64,000 nucleotides of DNA, taken from assembly GCA_025352565.1 (NCBI GenBank), contig JANXTF010000099.1, positions 62,001 through 126,000 on the forward strand, in the 5' to 3' direction. Positions 28,482-37,254 of the stretch are shown here, one piece after another (position 1 is the stretch's first letter; each line of letters opens with the position of its first letter). The notes under the pieces were generated by a model. That model was not told the DNA's origin and did not search any database. It was given only the letters and a program-made list of their open reading frames with translations. The stretch comes from Rhodospirillales bacterium. Its GTDB lineage: Bacteria; Pseudomonadota; Alphaproteobacteria; Acetobacterales; Acetobacteraceae. The translations under genes were made by a program, and so were the position numbers.

Positions 28482-29330
28482 GTGACCGAGCAACCCGGCT
28501 GCACCGACGAGGAGTTGGCAGCCTTGCCGCTGACGTTCCGGGACGGAGCATTCGACGGCAAGGTGGTCGTCATCTCCGGCGCCGGGCGTGGTATCGGACG
28601 GGCGCTTGCCTTTCGGTTCGTCCGGCTCGGCGCCAAGGTCGCGATCATCGGCCGTAATGCCGATCGTCTCGACTCGGCCGCCTCGGCGCTGCGCCGGATC
28701 GGTGGCGGCGTGTTCGCGATGCCCGGATCGATCCGCGATCCCGTCATGGTCGGCCAGTTCATCGATGGCGTATGGGACCGGTTCGGCGGGCTCGACATCC
28801 TGGTCAACAACGCCGGCGGACAGTTCGCGCAGGCGGCGATGGACATCAGCACAAAGGGCTGGGGGGCGGTCGTCGATACCAATCTGAACGGCACCTGGAA
28901 CATGACCCAGGCCTGCGGCCGGCGCTGGCGCGATGCTGGTCGGCAAGGCTGCGTCGTCAGCATCGTGGCAAGCGTTGCGCGCGGCATGCCGGGCGTCGCC
29001 CACTCGGCCGCGGCACGGGCCGGCGTGATCAGCTTTTCGCGTACGCTTGCGATCGAATGGGCGCCCCTCAACATCCGGGTGAATTGCGTGGCGCCGGGGA
29101 TCATCGCGACCGAAGGCATGAGCGTCTACTCGGACGAGGCACGGGCCGCGTTGCCACGCAGCAACCTGATGAAGCGGTTCGGCTCCGTCAGCGACGTGAC
29201 CGATGCGGTCTGTTATCTCGCGGGCGCCAGCGGCGGGTTCATCACCGGCGAGGTGCTGACCGTCGATGGCGGCTACCAGCTGTGGGGCGACCAGTGGACG
29301 ATCCCGCGCCCTGCCTTTTTCGATCCATAG
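28482..29330 (+). CDS. SDR-family protein, dienoyl-CoA-reductase-like, lacking the catalytic Tyr
   Basis: A 282-residue SDR fold: GAGRGIGRAL cofactor loop, NNAGGQFAQ, VSIVASVARG. Where classical SDRs have YxxxK this reads HSAAARAGV, so both Tyr and Lys are replaced. The pattern recalls 2,4-dienoyl-CoA reductases and citronellol/acyclic-terpene-pathway SDRs, which also have no Tyr there. It probably reduces or oxidises a CoA-linked intermediate. The start is GTG at 28482, 12 bases after the binding-protein stop. The remaining EWAPLNIRVNCVAPGII and FITGEVLTVDGGYQLWG blocks are normal. Confidence 0.87.
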   Translation: MTEQPGCTDEELAALPLTFRDGAFDGKVVVISGAGRGIGRALAFRFVRLGAKVAIIGRNADRLDSAASALRRIGGGVFAMPGSIRDPVMVGQFIDGVWDRFGGLDILVNNAGGQFAQAAMDISTKGWGAVVDTNLNGTWNMTQACGRRWRDAGRQGCVVSIVASVARGMPGVAHSAAARAGVISFSRTLAIEWAPLNIRVNCVAPGIIATEGMSVYSDEARAALPRSNLMKRFGSVSDVTDAVCYLAGASGGFITGEVLTVDGGYQLWGDQWTIPRPAFFDP

Positions 29331-29373
29331 CGCTGCGTCGTCCAACGAACCGTATCCGCATGGAGATCCCGCG

Positions 29374-30972
29374 ATGAACCTGAGTTGGTGGCTGGAGCGG
29401 GCGTTCTGGGAACACGCCGACAAGCAAGCCGTGATCGACGCGGACGGCGCGAGCGTGACCTACCGCGAACTGCGATCATCAGCCAATCGGATTGCCAATG
29501 TGCTGACCGAGGTGGCGGGAATTGGCCCGGATGACCTGGTCGTCACGGTCATTCCCGACTGCCATCTGCACGTGGCGATCCTGTTCGCCGTCATGGGCAT
29601 CGGGGGCGTGTTCAGTGGGCTCAACCGCAGGCAGAACCTGGAGAAGTTCTCCCTCGACGCCGAACGCTGTGCGCCGAAGGTGGCGATCGTCAGTCCCGAA
29701 TACGCCCATGTCGGTGAGATCCTGGCTCGAAGAGGCGTCCGGGTATTCGTCACGCACGGGGCGCATGACCGGTTCGACGGACTGGACCAGTTATGCGCCG
29801 CGGCGTCCGACGAGCACCGCCTCGTCTCACGCGGCCAGGACGACATCGCCGCCGTCAACTTCACCGCCGGCACGTCAGGTACATCCAAGGGCGTCGTGTT
29901 CACCCACGGCACACTCGGCAACTCGGCGCTCGGTTCGATCTTTCTGGGCGGGGTGACGAGCCAGGCGCGCAATCTCTCGCTGGTCGGCATGTTCCACAGC
30001 GGCGGCATCCATGACGCTGTCCGCATGGTGATGGCCGGCGGCACGTTGATCTGGACCGACGGCTGGGACGTCGATCGCGTCGTGCGGATCATTCGCGATC
30101 ACAAGCCGAACTGGATGTACTGGATCATCCCGACGATGATGCGCGACCTGATGCGCCATCCGTGGTGGCCGGACGTCGATCTGCGGGGCCTCAAGACGCA
30201 TGTGGCTGGCGAACTGGTGCCACCCGACGTGGAACAGGCGCTCCGCGCGAAAGGTGCCGAGGTTGGCAGCATCTATGGCCTGACCGAGGCGATGCCGGTG
30301 TGCGTGCTGTCGACCTCGCTCTACTACCACGAGAAGGCCCCAGTGGGCTCGTCCGGCCGACCGGACCAGCATTTTTGCGATGTGAAGCTCAAGGACCCGT
30401 TCACGTCCGAGGAACTTCTCGGCCCTGACGTCGAGGGTGAGATCTGCATCAAGGGCGACGTGATCACGCCTGGCTACTACAACGACGCCCGGCGCACGGC
30501 CGAGGCGTTCGACGCCGATGGCTACCTCCATACGCGCGACCTGGGCTACCGGGATGCCGCCGGCTGGTACTATATTCGCGGCCGCACCGACGACATGATC
30601 CTGAGCGGCGGCGAAAAGCTGTCGCTGCTCGAGGTCGATGAGGCGCTGCACAGCCATCCCGACGTGCTGGATGCGGCCTGCGTCGGCGTGAGGCATGAGC
30701 GGTTCGGGGAGGTGCCGGCTGCCTTCGTGGTGCTCCGCCGGCCCTGCGGCCACGACGAGGGCAGGGCGCTGCTCGACGCGCACTGCCTCACGCGGCTCGA
30801 ACGCTGGAAGCGGCCACGGCTGTACACCTTCGTGGCCGAGGTGCCGCGCACGGCGGCAAAACGTTCCAAGATGCAAGGTGAGATGCGACGGCAGCTGGGC
30901 GACGTGATCCTTCGCGACGCCGACGGCGTGACCACGCTCGAAGCCCTCGGCCAACTGGCACCCAATCCATAA
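29374..30972 (+). CDS. Acyl-CoA synthetase (AMP-forming), first copy
   Basis: A 532-residue ANL-superfamily ligase that activates a carboxylic acid with ATP and CoA. Motifs: P-loop NFTAGTSGTSKGVVFTHG, A5 IYGLTEAMPV, A7 GYLHTRDLGYRD, A8 IRGRTDDMILSGGEKLSLLEVDE, and AKRSKMQGEMRRQL near the C-terminus in place of a canonical PxTxxGK; a lysine there may serve as catalytic residue. The acyl substrate cannot be read. It is the third gene of the operon, 43 bases after the SDR, and differs clearly from the second ligase at 40860. Confidence 0.92.
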   Translation: MNLSWWLERAFWEHADKQAVIDADGASVTYRELRSSANRIANVLTEVAGIGPDDLVVTVIPDCHLHVAILFAVMGIGGVFSGLNRRQNLEKFSLDAERCAPKVAIVSPEYAHVGEILARRGVRVFVTHGAHDRFDGLDQLCAAASDEHRLVSRGQDDIAAVNFTAGTSGTSKGVVFTHGTLGNSALGSIFLGGVTSQARNLSLVGMFHSGGIHDAVRMVMAGGTLIWTDGWDVDRVVRIIRDHKPNWMYWIIPTMMRDLMRHPWWPDVDLRGLKTHVAGELVPPDVEQALRAKGAEVGSIYGLTEAMPVCVLSTSLYYHEKAPVGSSGRPDQHFCDVKLKDPFTSEELLGPDVEGEICIKGDVITPGYYNDARRTAEAFDADGYLHTRDLGYRDAAGWYYIRGRTDDMILSGGEKLSLLEVDEALHSHPDVLDAACVGVRHERFGEVPAAFVVLRRPCGHDEGRALLDAHCLTRLERWKRPRLYTFVAEVPRTAAKRSKMQGEMRRQLGDVILRDADGVTTLEALGQLAPNP

Positions 30973-30984
30973 GAGATCCGACCG

Positions 30985-32028
30985 ATGAATATCGATACCC
31001 CACGACCCCGCTTGCACACGCGGTTCACCGCGTTGCTCGGCATCGAGCATCCGGTGGTCCAGGAAGGGCTGGGCCCTTACAAGACCGTCCAGCTTGCCGC
31101 GGCCGTTTCCAACGCGGGCGGCCTTGGCACGGTCAGTATCCCCGGCATCACCGAGGAACCCGGCCACGGCGCGAGGCTGCTTCGCGGCTACATCGAAGAG
31201 GCGTGTGCGCTGACCACACGGCCGTTCGCCGTCAATGTTCCAGTTGGCTCGGACTCGACGGGCAAGGTGCTGGCATTCAGCGCGGCCTATGTCGGCGCCG
31301 TGGTCGAGGCGGTGCGCGACCCGATGATCGCGCAGCGTCTGCGTGTCATCACCACGTCCGCCGGGCCACCCTCCGCGGCGCGGCGAATGATCGCCGGGAG
31401 TGGCCTGATCCATATGCACAAGGTGGGCGGCACGCGGCAGGCCATCCGGGCGCGGCAGGACGGCGTCGATGTGATCATCGCATCCGGCTACGAGGCCGGC
31501 GGCCACACCCATTCGAGGCCGGTCCACACCTTCGTCCTGGTGCCCAGCGTCACGGAGGCGGTGGACATTCCCGTTGTGCTGGCCGGTGGCGTGCGCGATG
31601 GGCGCGGGCTCGCGGCGGCCCTGGCGATGGGGGCCGACGCGGTGGCGATCGGCACACGCTTCGTCGCCTGCCGTGACAACCGGGATTGGCACCCGGCCTA
31701 TGCGCAGCGGATCATCGATGCGCGCGAGGGCGAAGACGTCGTGTTCCCCGCAACCTACGGTCCTTCGCGCGCGCTGCCGAGCCAGGGGCTGACCGATCTG
31801 CTCGCCCTCGCCGCGACCGGGGCCGAGGAGGACGAATTGACTCGTTACAAGGATGTCCGCCTGATCGCAGGGCAGCGCGACGGCGACATGGTGGGAGGCT
31901 TGCTCCCGGCCGGCCAGATTTCCGGCGCGATCCTCGACCTGATCGACGTTGCCTCGTTCATTCCCGCGTTGATCGCCGACGCGATCGCGCGGATCGAACG
32001 CGCGCGCGGCCAGGTGGTGCTTGCATGA
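30985..32028 (+). CDS. Nitronate monooxygenase-family FMN enzyme
   Basis: A 347-residue TIM-barrel flavoprotein of the NMO / FabK-like family. Start region PVVQEGLGPYKTVQLAAAVSNAGGLG, mid-barrel HKVGGTRQAIRARQDGVDVIIASGYEAGGHTHS, and phosphate-binding VVLAGGVRDGRGLAAALAMGADAVAIGTRF. Members oxidise alkyl nitronates or reduce quinones or enoyl substrates. Sitting between an acyl-CoA ligase and a Baeyer-Villiger monooxygenase, it may serve an enone or enoyl-CoA rather than a nitronate; that is inference. Its TGA overlaps the next ATG. Confidence 0.88.
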   Translation: MNIDTPRPRLHTRFTALLGIEHPVVQEGLGPYKTVQLAAAVSNAGGLGTVSIPGITEEPGHGARLLRGYIEEACALTTRPFAVNVPVGSDSTGKVLAFSAAYVGAVVEAVRDPMIAQRLRVITTSAGPPSAARRMIAGSGLIHMHKVGGTRQAIRARQDGVDVIIASGYEAGGHTHSRPVHTFVLVPSVTEAVDIPVVLAGGVRDGRGLAAALAMGADAVAIGTRFVACRDNRDWHPAYAQRIIDAREGEDVVFPATYGPSRALPSQGLTDLLALAATGAEEDELTRYKDVRLIAGQRDGDMVGGLLPAGQISGAILDLIDVASFIPALIADAIARIERARGQVVLA

Positions 32029-33956
32029 CTGCCGATCTTGCGGCGATCGACCGGGCTATCGCCGAGGCGCATCTGCCGACGCTGGTAATGTCGATCGTGC
32101 ATTTGACCGGCGATACTTCGCTCCTGCGCGGCGAACGGCCGGTCTATGCCATGCTCGACGAACGGCAGCGCACGCTGTCCGACGAGACCAAGGCGCTGAT
32201 CCGCGCGCGCGCCCGGAGCGCGATCGCCGATCTGCGGGACGGCAAACCGGTTCCGCCGCCACCGGACCAGGCGGTGGTGCGAGAGATGATGAACTACATC
32301 GCCGGCACCGATATCGCCGAAGCATATGTTCCGTTCCTGATGGACGAGTTGTCGCTCGATGGGCTTGACCCGAACCAGCCGCGCTGGAGCGAGCCCGTCC
32401 TGCAGGCTGCCAGCGCCACCATGTTCGTCGTCGTGATTGGCGCCGGGCTGTCGGGGATCTTGGCCGGGCTGCGGCTGCAACAGGCCGGCATTGCCTTCGT
32501 CATGATCGAACGGAACGCCGACGTCGGCGGCACGTGGTTCGACAACACCTATCCAGGCTGCCGGGTCGATTCGACCAATCATATGTATTCCTACTCGTTC
32601 GACACAGCCGGCCATGCCTGGCCGAACTGGTATTCGCCGCAGGCGACACTGCTCGACTATTTTCGCGGCGTGACCGACCGCCACGGGCTGCGCGCGCATA
32701 TCCGTTTCGGGAACGAGGTGACCGAGGCGGTGTACGATGCCGCGCGGCCCGGATGGAATGTCAGGGTGCGGTCATCGGACGGTCGAGAGGAGGTGCTCGC
32801 GGCGACGGCGGTTATCAGCGCGGTCGGCCAGCTGAACGATCCGAAACTGCCCGATATACCGGGTATGGACCGGTTCGCGGGCGTGGCCTTTCATTCGGCC
32901 CGCTGGCGTCACGACGTGGATTTGCGGGGCAAGCGCGTGGCGGTGATCGGCACGGGTGCCAGCGCCTTCCAGTTCGTCCCCGAGATCGCGCCCGAGGTCG
33001 AAAATCTGGTCATCTTCCAGCGCTCGCCACCCTGGATCATGCCGACGCGAAACTACCATGACCGCGTCGGGCCGGGGTTCCAATGGCTGCTGGATCATGT
33101 GCCATTCTATGAGAAATGGTGGCGTTTCTTCCTGTTCTGGTCGTTCACCGAAAGCGTTTATGAATCGGTCAAGGCCGATCCCGACTGGACCGGCGGTCCC
33201 AGCGCCGTCAGTGCCGCCAATGCGCGCATCGCCGACTATCTCGCGCGGCAAATGACCGGCCAACTCGTCGGTGCGGAACATTTGGCCCCTGCCATTATTC
33301 CGACGACCCCGTTCGGCAGCAAGCGCGCGCTGCGCGACAACGGCGCCTGGATCAAGACGTTGCGCCGCGATAACGTGCAACTCGTGACCGAGGCCATTCG
33401 CGAGGTAACGCCCTCAGGCGTCGTCATGGCGGACGGTGTGGAACATAAAGTGGATGTGCTGATTTATGGCACAGGGTTCCGGGCCAGCGAGTTCCTGCGC
33501 ACGATCCGCGTGGCCGGCCGCGACGGGATCGAACTGTCCAAGGTCTGGGCTGGGGACGCGCGCGCGCATCTGGGCGTCGATATGCCCGGTTTCCCTAACT
33601 TCTTCATGTTGTTCGGGCCGAACACGAACATCGTCGTCAATGGCAGCATCATCTTCTTTTCAGAATGCGCGGTGCATTATGTGATCTCGTGCCTGGAGAT
33701 GCTGGCCCGTCAGCGGGCTGGCGCACTCGAAATCCGCCCCGATCTGTTCGAGACGTTCAACGCAGCGGTCGACGCCGGCAATGCAGCCATGGCCTGGGGC
33801 GTTCCGCATGTGTCGAACTGGTACAAGAACAGCACGGGACGGGTGAGCCAGAACTGGCCGTTCCCGATCCTGGACTACTGGTATGCGACGCGCGAACCGA
33901 ATCCGGCCGACTTCATCCTTCACCGGACGGATGCGCCGTTCGCCTCCGCCGGCTGA
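32025..33956 (+). CDS. Type I Baeyer-Villiger monooxygenase, HAPMO-like
   Basis: A 643-residue FAD/NADPH monooxygenase that inserts oxygen beside a ketone to give an ester or lactone. FAD loop GAGLSG (139-144), GGTWFDNTYPGCRVDSTNHM after it, the family fingerprint FAGVAFHSARW (284-294, FxGxxxHxxxW) and NADPH loop GTGASA (309-314). The extra 130 N-terminal residues and total length match 4-hydroxyacetophenone monooxygenase rather than cyclohexanone monooxygenase, so an aryl or bulky ketone is possible. The ATG overlaps the preceding stop. The last 44 bases overlap the convergent livM-like gene. No dedicated ester hydrolase is seen in the island. Confidence 0.93.
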   Translation: MTADLAAIDRAIAEAHLPTLVMSIVHLTGDTSLLRGERPVYAMLDERQRTLSDETKALIRARARSAIADLRDGKPVPPPPDQAVVREMMNYIAGTDIAEAYVPFLMDELSLDGLDPNQPRWSEPVLQAASATMFVVVIGAGLSGILAGLRLQQAGIAFVMIERNADVGGTWFDNTYPGCRVDSTNHMYSYSFDTAGHAWPNWYSPQATLLDYFRGVTDRHGLRAHIRFGNEVTEAVYDAARPGWNVRVRSSDGREEVLAATAVISAVGQLNDPKLPDIPGMDRFAGVAFHSARWRHDVDLRGKRVAVIGTGASAFQFVPEIAPEVENLVIFQRSPPWIMPTRNYHDRVGPGFQWLLDHVPFYEKWWRFFLFWSFTESVYESVKADPDWTGGPSAVSAANARIADYLARQMTGQLVGAEHLAPAIIPTTPFGSKRALRDNGAWIKTLRRDNVQLVTEAIREVTPSGVVMADGVEHKVDVLIYGTGFRASEFLRTIRVAGRDGIELSKVWAGDARAHLGVDMPGFPNFFMLFGPNTNIVVNGSIIFFSECAVHYVISCLEMLARQRAGALEIRPDLFETFNAAVDAGNAAMAWGVPHVSNWYKNSTGRVSQNWPFPILDYWYATREPNPADFILHRTDAPFASAG

Positions 33957-34887
33957 CGCATACGAACAGGCGCTGCACACCGCCTGAAATTCCCTGCGGG
34001 AGCCAGTACATGAGGGCGATCATGGCGACCGCGTAGATCAGCCCGGTGGCGCCTTTCGAGATTTCGGCGGCAATATTCGGCACCATCGTGATGAAGCCCG
34101 CGCCCAGGAATGCCCCCCACAGCGATGACGCGCCGCCGACCACGAGGCCGACCACGAGGTAGATGGAGAGGAAGAACGGGAAGCTGTCGGGCGCCACGAA
34201 CTGTATGACCAGCGCGCTGAGCGCGCCCGCGATCCCGGTGTACGTGGCGCTGACGCCGAACACGATCGCCTTGGTGCGCGCGATGTCGATCCCGGCGGTC
34301 TCCGCCGCCACTGGCTGGTCGCGGATCGCCCGGATCGCGCGCCCGATCCGGCCGCGCAGAAGATTGGCGGCACACCAGAACAGCAATACGACATGCGCGA
34401 GGACGAGATAGTAGAGCCAGTGGTCCGAGTTGAGCGGCAAGCCGAACGGGGCGCCGGGCTTGTCGAGGAAGACGCCTTGCACGCCGCCTGTCCAGTGCTC
34501 GATCATGCGCCATTTCAGCAATTGGGGCACCGCGAGCGCCAAGGCGAAGGTCGCGAGCGCCAGATAATGCCCTCCCAATCGCCGCGCCGGGAAGCCGAAC
34601 AGAAACCCGACGCCGAAGCAGATAATCGCCGCCACCGGTATCGCCGCCCAGTACGGTGCCCCGGCCTGGTCCATCAGGATCGCCGTCACGTAGGCGCCGA
34701 TCGCGTAGAACGCGCCATGCCCAAGTGAAATCTGGCCGTTGTAGCCGGTCAGCAGGTTCAGCCCCAGGATCGCGATGGCATAGACCATGATCTGCGTGGC
34801 CTGGAAGGTCTGGAACTTCGACAGCAGGAACGGCAGCATGATCGCGGCGGCGACGGCGAGGCCGCTCCATCGATAACGGCGCATCAT
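33913..34887 (-). CDS. ABC transporter permease, LivM type
   Basis: A 324-residue inner-membrane permease of the branched-chain amino acid transporter class, with many hydrophobic helices and the family block GLNLLTGYNGQISLGHGAFYAIGAYV; the cytosolic coupling loop is near RGRIGRAIRAIRDQPVAAETAGID, followed by VFGVSATYTGIAGAL. It is last in the minus-strand operon; its ATG overlaps the LivH-type stop as ATGA. The basic C-terminal tail overlaps the end of the convergent monooxygenase gene. Confidence 0.94.
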   Translation of the reverse strand: MMRRYRWSGLAVAAAIMLPFLLSKFQTFQATQIMVYAIAILGLNLLTGYNGQISLGHGAFYAIGAYVTAILMDQAGAPYWAAIPVAAIICFGVGFLFGFPARRLGGHYLALATFALALAVPQLLKWRMIEHWTGGVQGVFLDKPGAPFGLPLNSDHWLYYLVLAHVVLLFWCAANLLRGRIGRAIRAIRDQPVAAETAGIDIARTKAIVFGVSATYTGIAGALSALVIQFVAPDSFPFFLSIYLVVGLVVGGASSLWGAFLGAGFITMVPNIAAEISKGATGLIYAVAMIALMYWLPQGISGGVQRLFVCVSRRRRTAHPSGEG

Positions 34888-35753
34888 ACTCGCCGCACGG
34901 TGATGCGGCCAAGGATGCCGCGGGGCCGCACGATCAGCACCGAGATGACCACGATCAGGGCCACTGTCAGTTTGATGTCGTTGCCAACGACGTAGGCGCC
35001 AAGAAGGTTCTCGCCGACGCCGACGATGAGGCCGCCGAGCACGGCGCCAGCGGGGCTGTCGATACCGCCGAGCAGGGCAGAGGCGAAGGCGTAAAGCAGG
35101 ATGCCGCCCATCATGTCCGGATCGAGGAACACGATCGGTGCGACCAGCATGCCCGCGATGGCACCGATCGCCGCGGCCAGGCCCCAGCCCAAGGTGAGCA
35201 TCCGGCCGACCCGGATGCCGACCAGCCGCGCCGAGACCGGGTTCTGCGCGGCTGCCCGCATCGAAAGCCCCAGTCGCGTAAAGCGGAAAAACAGGAACAA
35301 CACCGTCAGCATCAATACCGTCACCGCGACCACAAACAGTTCATGGGCGCCGATCAGCGACGTGCCGGTCGAAAATTGGGACACCGGGCTGGGAAATTTC
35401 TTGAGCACATACCCCCAGATCCATCCGGCGAGAGCATTGAAGGCGAGTAGCAGGGCGACGAATACCACCACGATCGACAACAGGGGCGCATCGCGGAACG
35501 GCCGCAGCACCATCCGTTCCAGCGCCATCCCGCCCACGAACGACAGCGCCACCGTCGCCCCGAAGGCGGCCCAATAGGGTAGCCCGGCATTGATCAGCAT
35601 CCACGCGACATAGGTACTGAACATCGCCATCTCGCCCTGGGCGAAATTGATGTGGTTGGTCGCGTTGAAGATCATCACGAGCGACAGCGCCACGATGCCA
35701 TAGATGGCACCGGTCATCAGGCCACTGACCAACTGATGCAACAAGGTGTCCAT
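34884..35753 (-). CDS. ABC transporter permease, LivH type
   Basis: A 289-residue permease, partner of the LivM-type protein. It has the characteristic GLMTGAIYGIVALSLVMIFNATNHINFAQGEMAMF start, several transmembrane helices, the coupling segment RAAAQNPVSARLVGIRVGRM and GGIDSPAGAVLGGLIVGVGENL. It lies 2 bases after the LivF-type stop. Together with 33913, 35756, 36463 and the binding protein at 27270 it makes a full importer. Confidence 0.95.
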   Translation of the reverse strand: MDTLLHQLVSGLMTGAIYGIVALSLVMIFNATNHINFAQGEMAMFSTYVAWMLINAGLPYWAAFGATVALSFVGGMALERMVLRPFRDAPLLSIVVVFVALLLAFNALAGWIWGYVLKKFPSPVSQFSTGTSLIGAHELFVVAVTVLMLTVLFLFFRFTRLGLSMRAAAQNPVSARLVGIRVGRMLTLGWGLAAAIGAIAGMLVAPIVFLDPDMMGGILLYAFASALLGGIDSPAGAVLGGLIVGVGENLLGAYVVGNDIKLTVALIVVISVLIVRPRGILGRITVRRV

Positions 35754-35755
35754 CC

Positions 35756-36466
35756 TCAGTAGCCGAGATAAGAGCGCTGGATGCCCTCGTCGGCGCGAAT
35801 ATCGGCGGACGGACCTTCGAGGACAATGCGCCCGGTTTCGAGCAGATAGGCGTGATCGGCCAGATCCAGGGCGAGGCGCGCGTTCTGTTCAACGATCAGC
35901 ATGGTGACACCCTCATCGGCATTGATGCGTCGCAGGATTTCGAAGATGTCGCGCACCACCAGCGGCGCCAGCCCAAACGATGGTTCGTCCAGCAACATCA
36001 GCCGCGGACGCAGCATCAGGGCGCGCGAAATCGCAAGCATTTGCTGCTCGCCACCCGACAGCGTACCCGCCTGCTGGCGAAGGCGCTCGCGCAACCGGGG
36101 GAAAATTCCCAGCAGCCGATCGAGATCCGCCTCCACCTCGGCCGACTTGCCGCGCGTGATGGCACCGAGGCGCAGGTTCTCCTCCACCGTCAGATCGGTG
36201 AACGTGCCCCGCCCCTCCGGCACCAGTGCCACGCCGCGCCGGACGATCGTCTCGGTCGCCATCCCGCCGATGGTCCGACCGTCGAATTCAATCGTGCCCT
36301 CGGTGCGGATCATGGCGCACAGCGCCCGAAGCGTCGTCGTCTTCCCCGCCCCGTTGGCGCCCAGCAGCGCCGTCACCCCGCCGCGGGAAAGGCTGAAGTC
36401 AATGCCATGCAGCGCCTCAGAGGCGCCGTAGAAGGCCTTCAGGCCGCGCACGGTGAGCAGGCTCAT
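35756..36466 (-). CDS. ABC transporter ATP-binding protein, LivF type
   Basis: A 236-residue ATPase: Walker A GANGAGKT (residues 36-43), signature LSGGEQQMLAISRAL, Walker B RLMLLDEPSFGLAP and a switch histidine-type region TMLIVEQNARLAL. Short FAD-less LivF form of normal length. Its ATG overlaps the LivG stop. It supplies energy to the two permeases encoded next. Confidence 0.95.
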   Translation of the reverse strand: MSLLTVRGLKAFYGASEALHGIDFSLSRGGVTALLGANGAGKTTTLRALCAMIRTEGTIEFDGRTIGGMATETIVRRGVALVPEGRGTFTDLTVEENLRLGAITRGKSAEVEADLDRLLGIFPRLRERLRQQAGTLSGGEQQMLAISRALMLRPRLMLLDEPSFGLAPLVVRDIFEILRRINADEGVTMLIVEQNARLALDLADHAYLLETGRIVLEGPSADIRADEGIQRSYLGY

Positions 36467-37242
36467 ACCGCGTCTGCCCCGAGATAGGCACGGATGACGT
36501 CGGCGTTGCGCTGCACTTCGGCGGGCGGACCGTCGGCGATCTTGCGGCCAAAATCCATCGCCACAACCCGGTCCGATACCGACATTACCAGGCTCATGTG
36601 ATGCTCGACGAGCAGCACGGCGAGGTTGAACCGCGTCCGCACGCGCAGAATCTGCGCGCGCAGAACCTCCACCTCGTCATGATTGAGGCCGGCCGCTGGC
36701 TCGTCGAGCAACAGCAGGCGCGGATCGCTCATCAACGCGCGGGCCAGTTCGACGCGCTTGCGAATCGGGAAAGGCAGGTCCCTCGCGGGGGCGTCAGCGT
36801 AGCGTTCGAGGTTGGCGAACGCGAGCAGCGCGCGTGCCTTCTCCCGCAACCCGGCTTCGTCGCGCGCCACGGAGGGCCACGCAAACGCGCTTTTGAAAAA
36901 GCCTCCCGTGCCGATGCTGTGGCCACCGATCAGGACGTTGTCGAGCACCGTGAGACTGTCGAACAACGACACGTTCTGGAAGGTGCGGGCGATCCCCAAA
37001 TGCGGCACAACGTGGCGTGGCACCTGCATGATCGAGGCGCCATCCACCAGGATATCGCCCGAATTCGGCCGATAGACGCGGCTGAGGCAGTTGAATAAAG
37101 TAGTTTTGCCGGCCCCGTTCGGACCGATCAGGCCGACGATGCTGCCCGATGCGACATCGAACGAGACGCCGGCCAGGGCGATGATCCCGCCGAAGCGCAC
37201 CGTGATGTCACGCACCGAAACGAGCGGCGGGACCGCGTTCAT
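36463..37242 (-). CDS. ABC transporter ATP-binding protein, LivG type
   Basis: A 259-residue ATPase. Walker A GPNGAGKTT (about 40-48), Walker B PRLLLLDEPAAGLNHDEV and the LivG-type C-terminus MDFGRKIADGPPAEVQRNADVIRAYLG are visible. The signature motif is degenerate: FPIRKRVELARALMSDP occupies the place of LSGGQ-RxxLARAL, a form I would check against homologues. It lies 12 bases after the acyl-CoA dehydrogenase stop. Confidence 0.94.
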   Translation of the reverse strand: MNAVPPLVSVRDITVRFGGIIALAGVSFDVASGSIVGLIGPNGAGKTTLFNCLSRVYRPNSGDILVDGASIMQVPRHVVPHLGIARTFQNVSLFDSLTVLDNVLIGGHSIGTGGFFKSAFAWPSVARDEAGLREKARALLAFANLERYADAPARDLPFPIRKRVELARALMSDPRLLLLDEPAAGLNHDEVEVLRAQILRVRTRFNLAVLLVEHHMSLVMSVSDRVVAMDFGRKIADGPPAEVQRNADVIRAYLGADAV

Positions 37243-37254
37243 GCCGGGTGGTCC

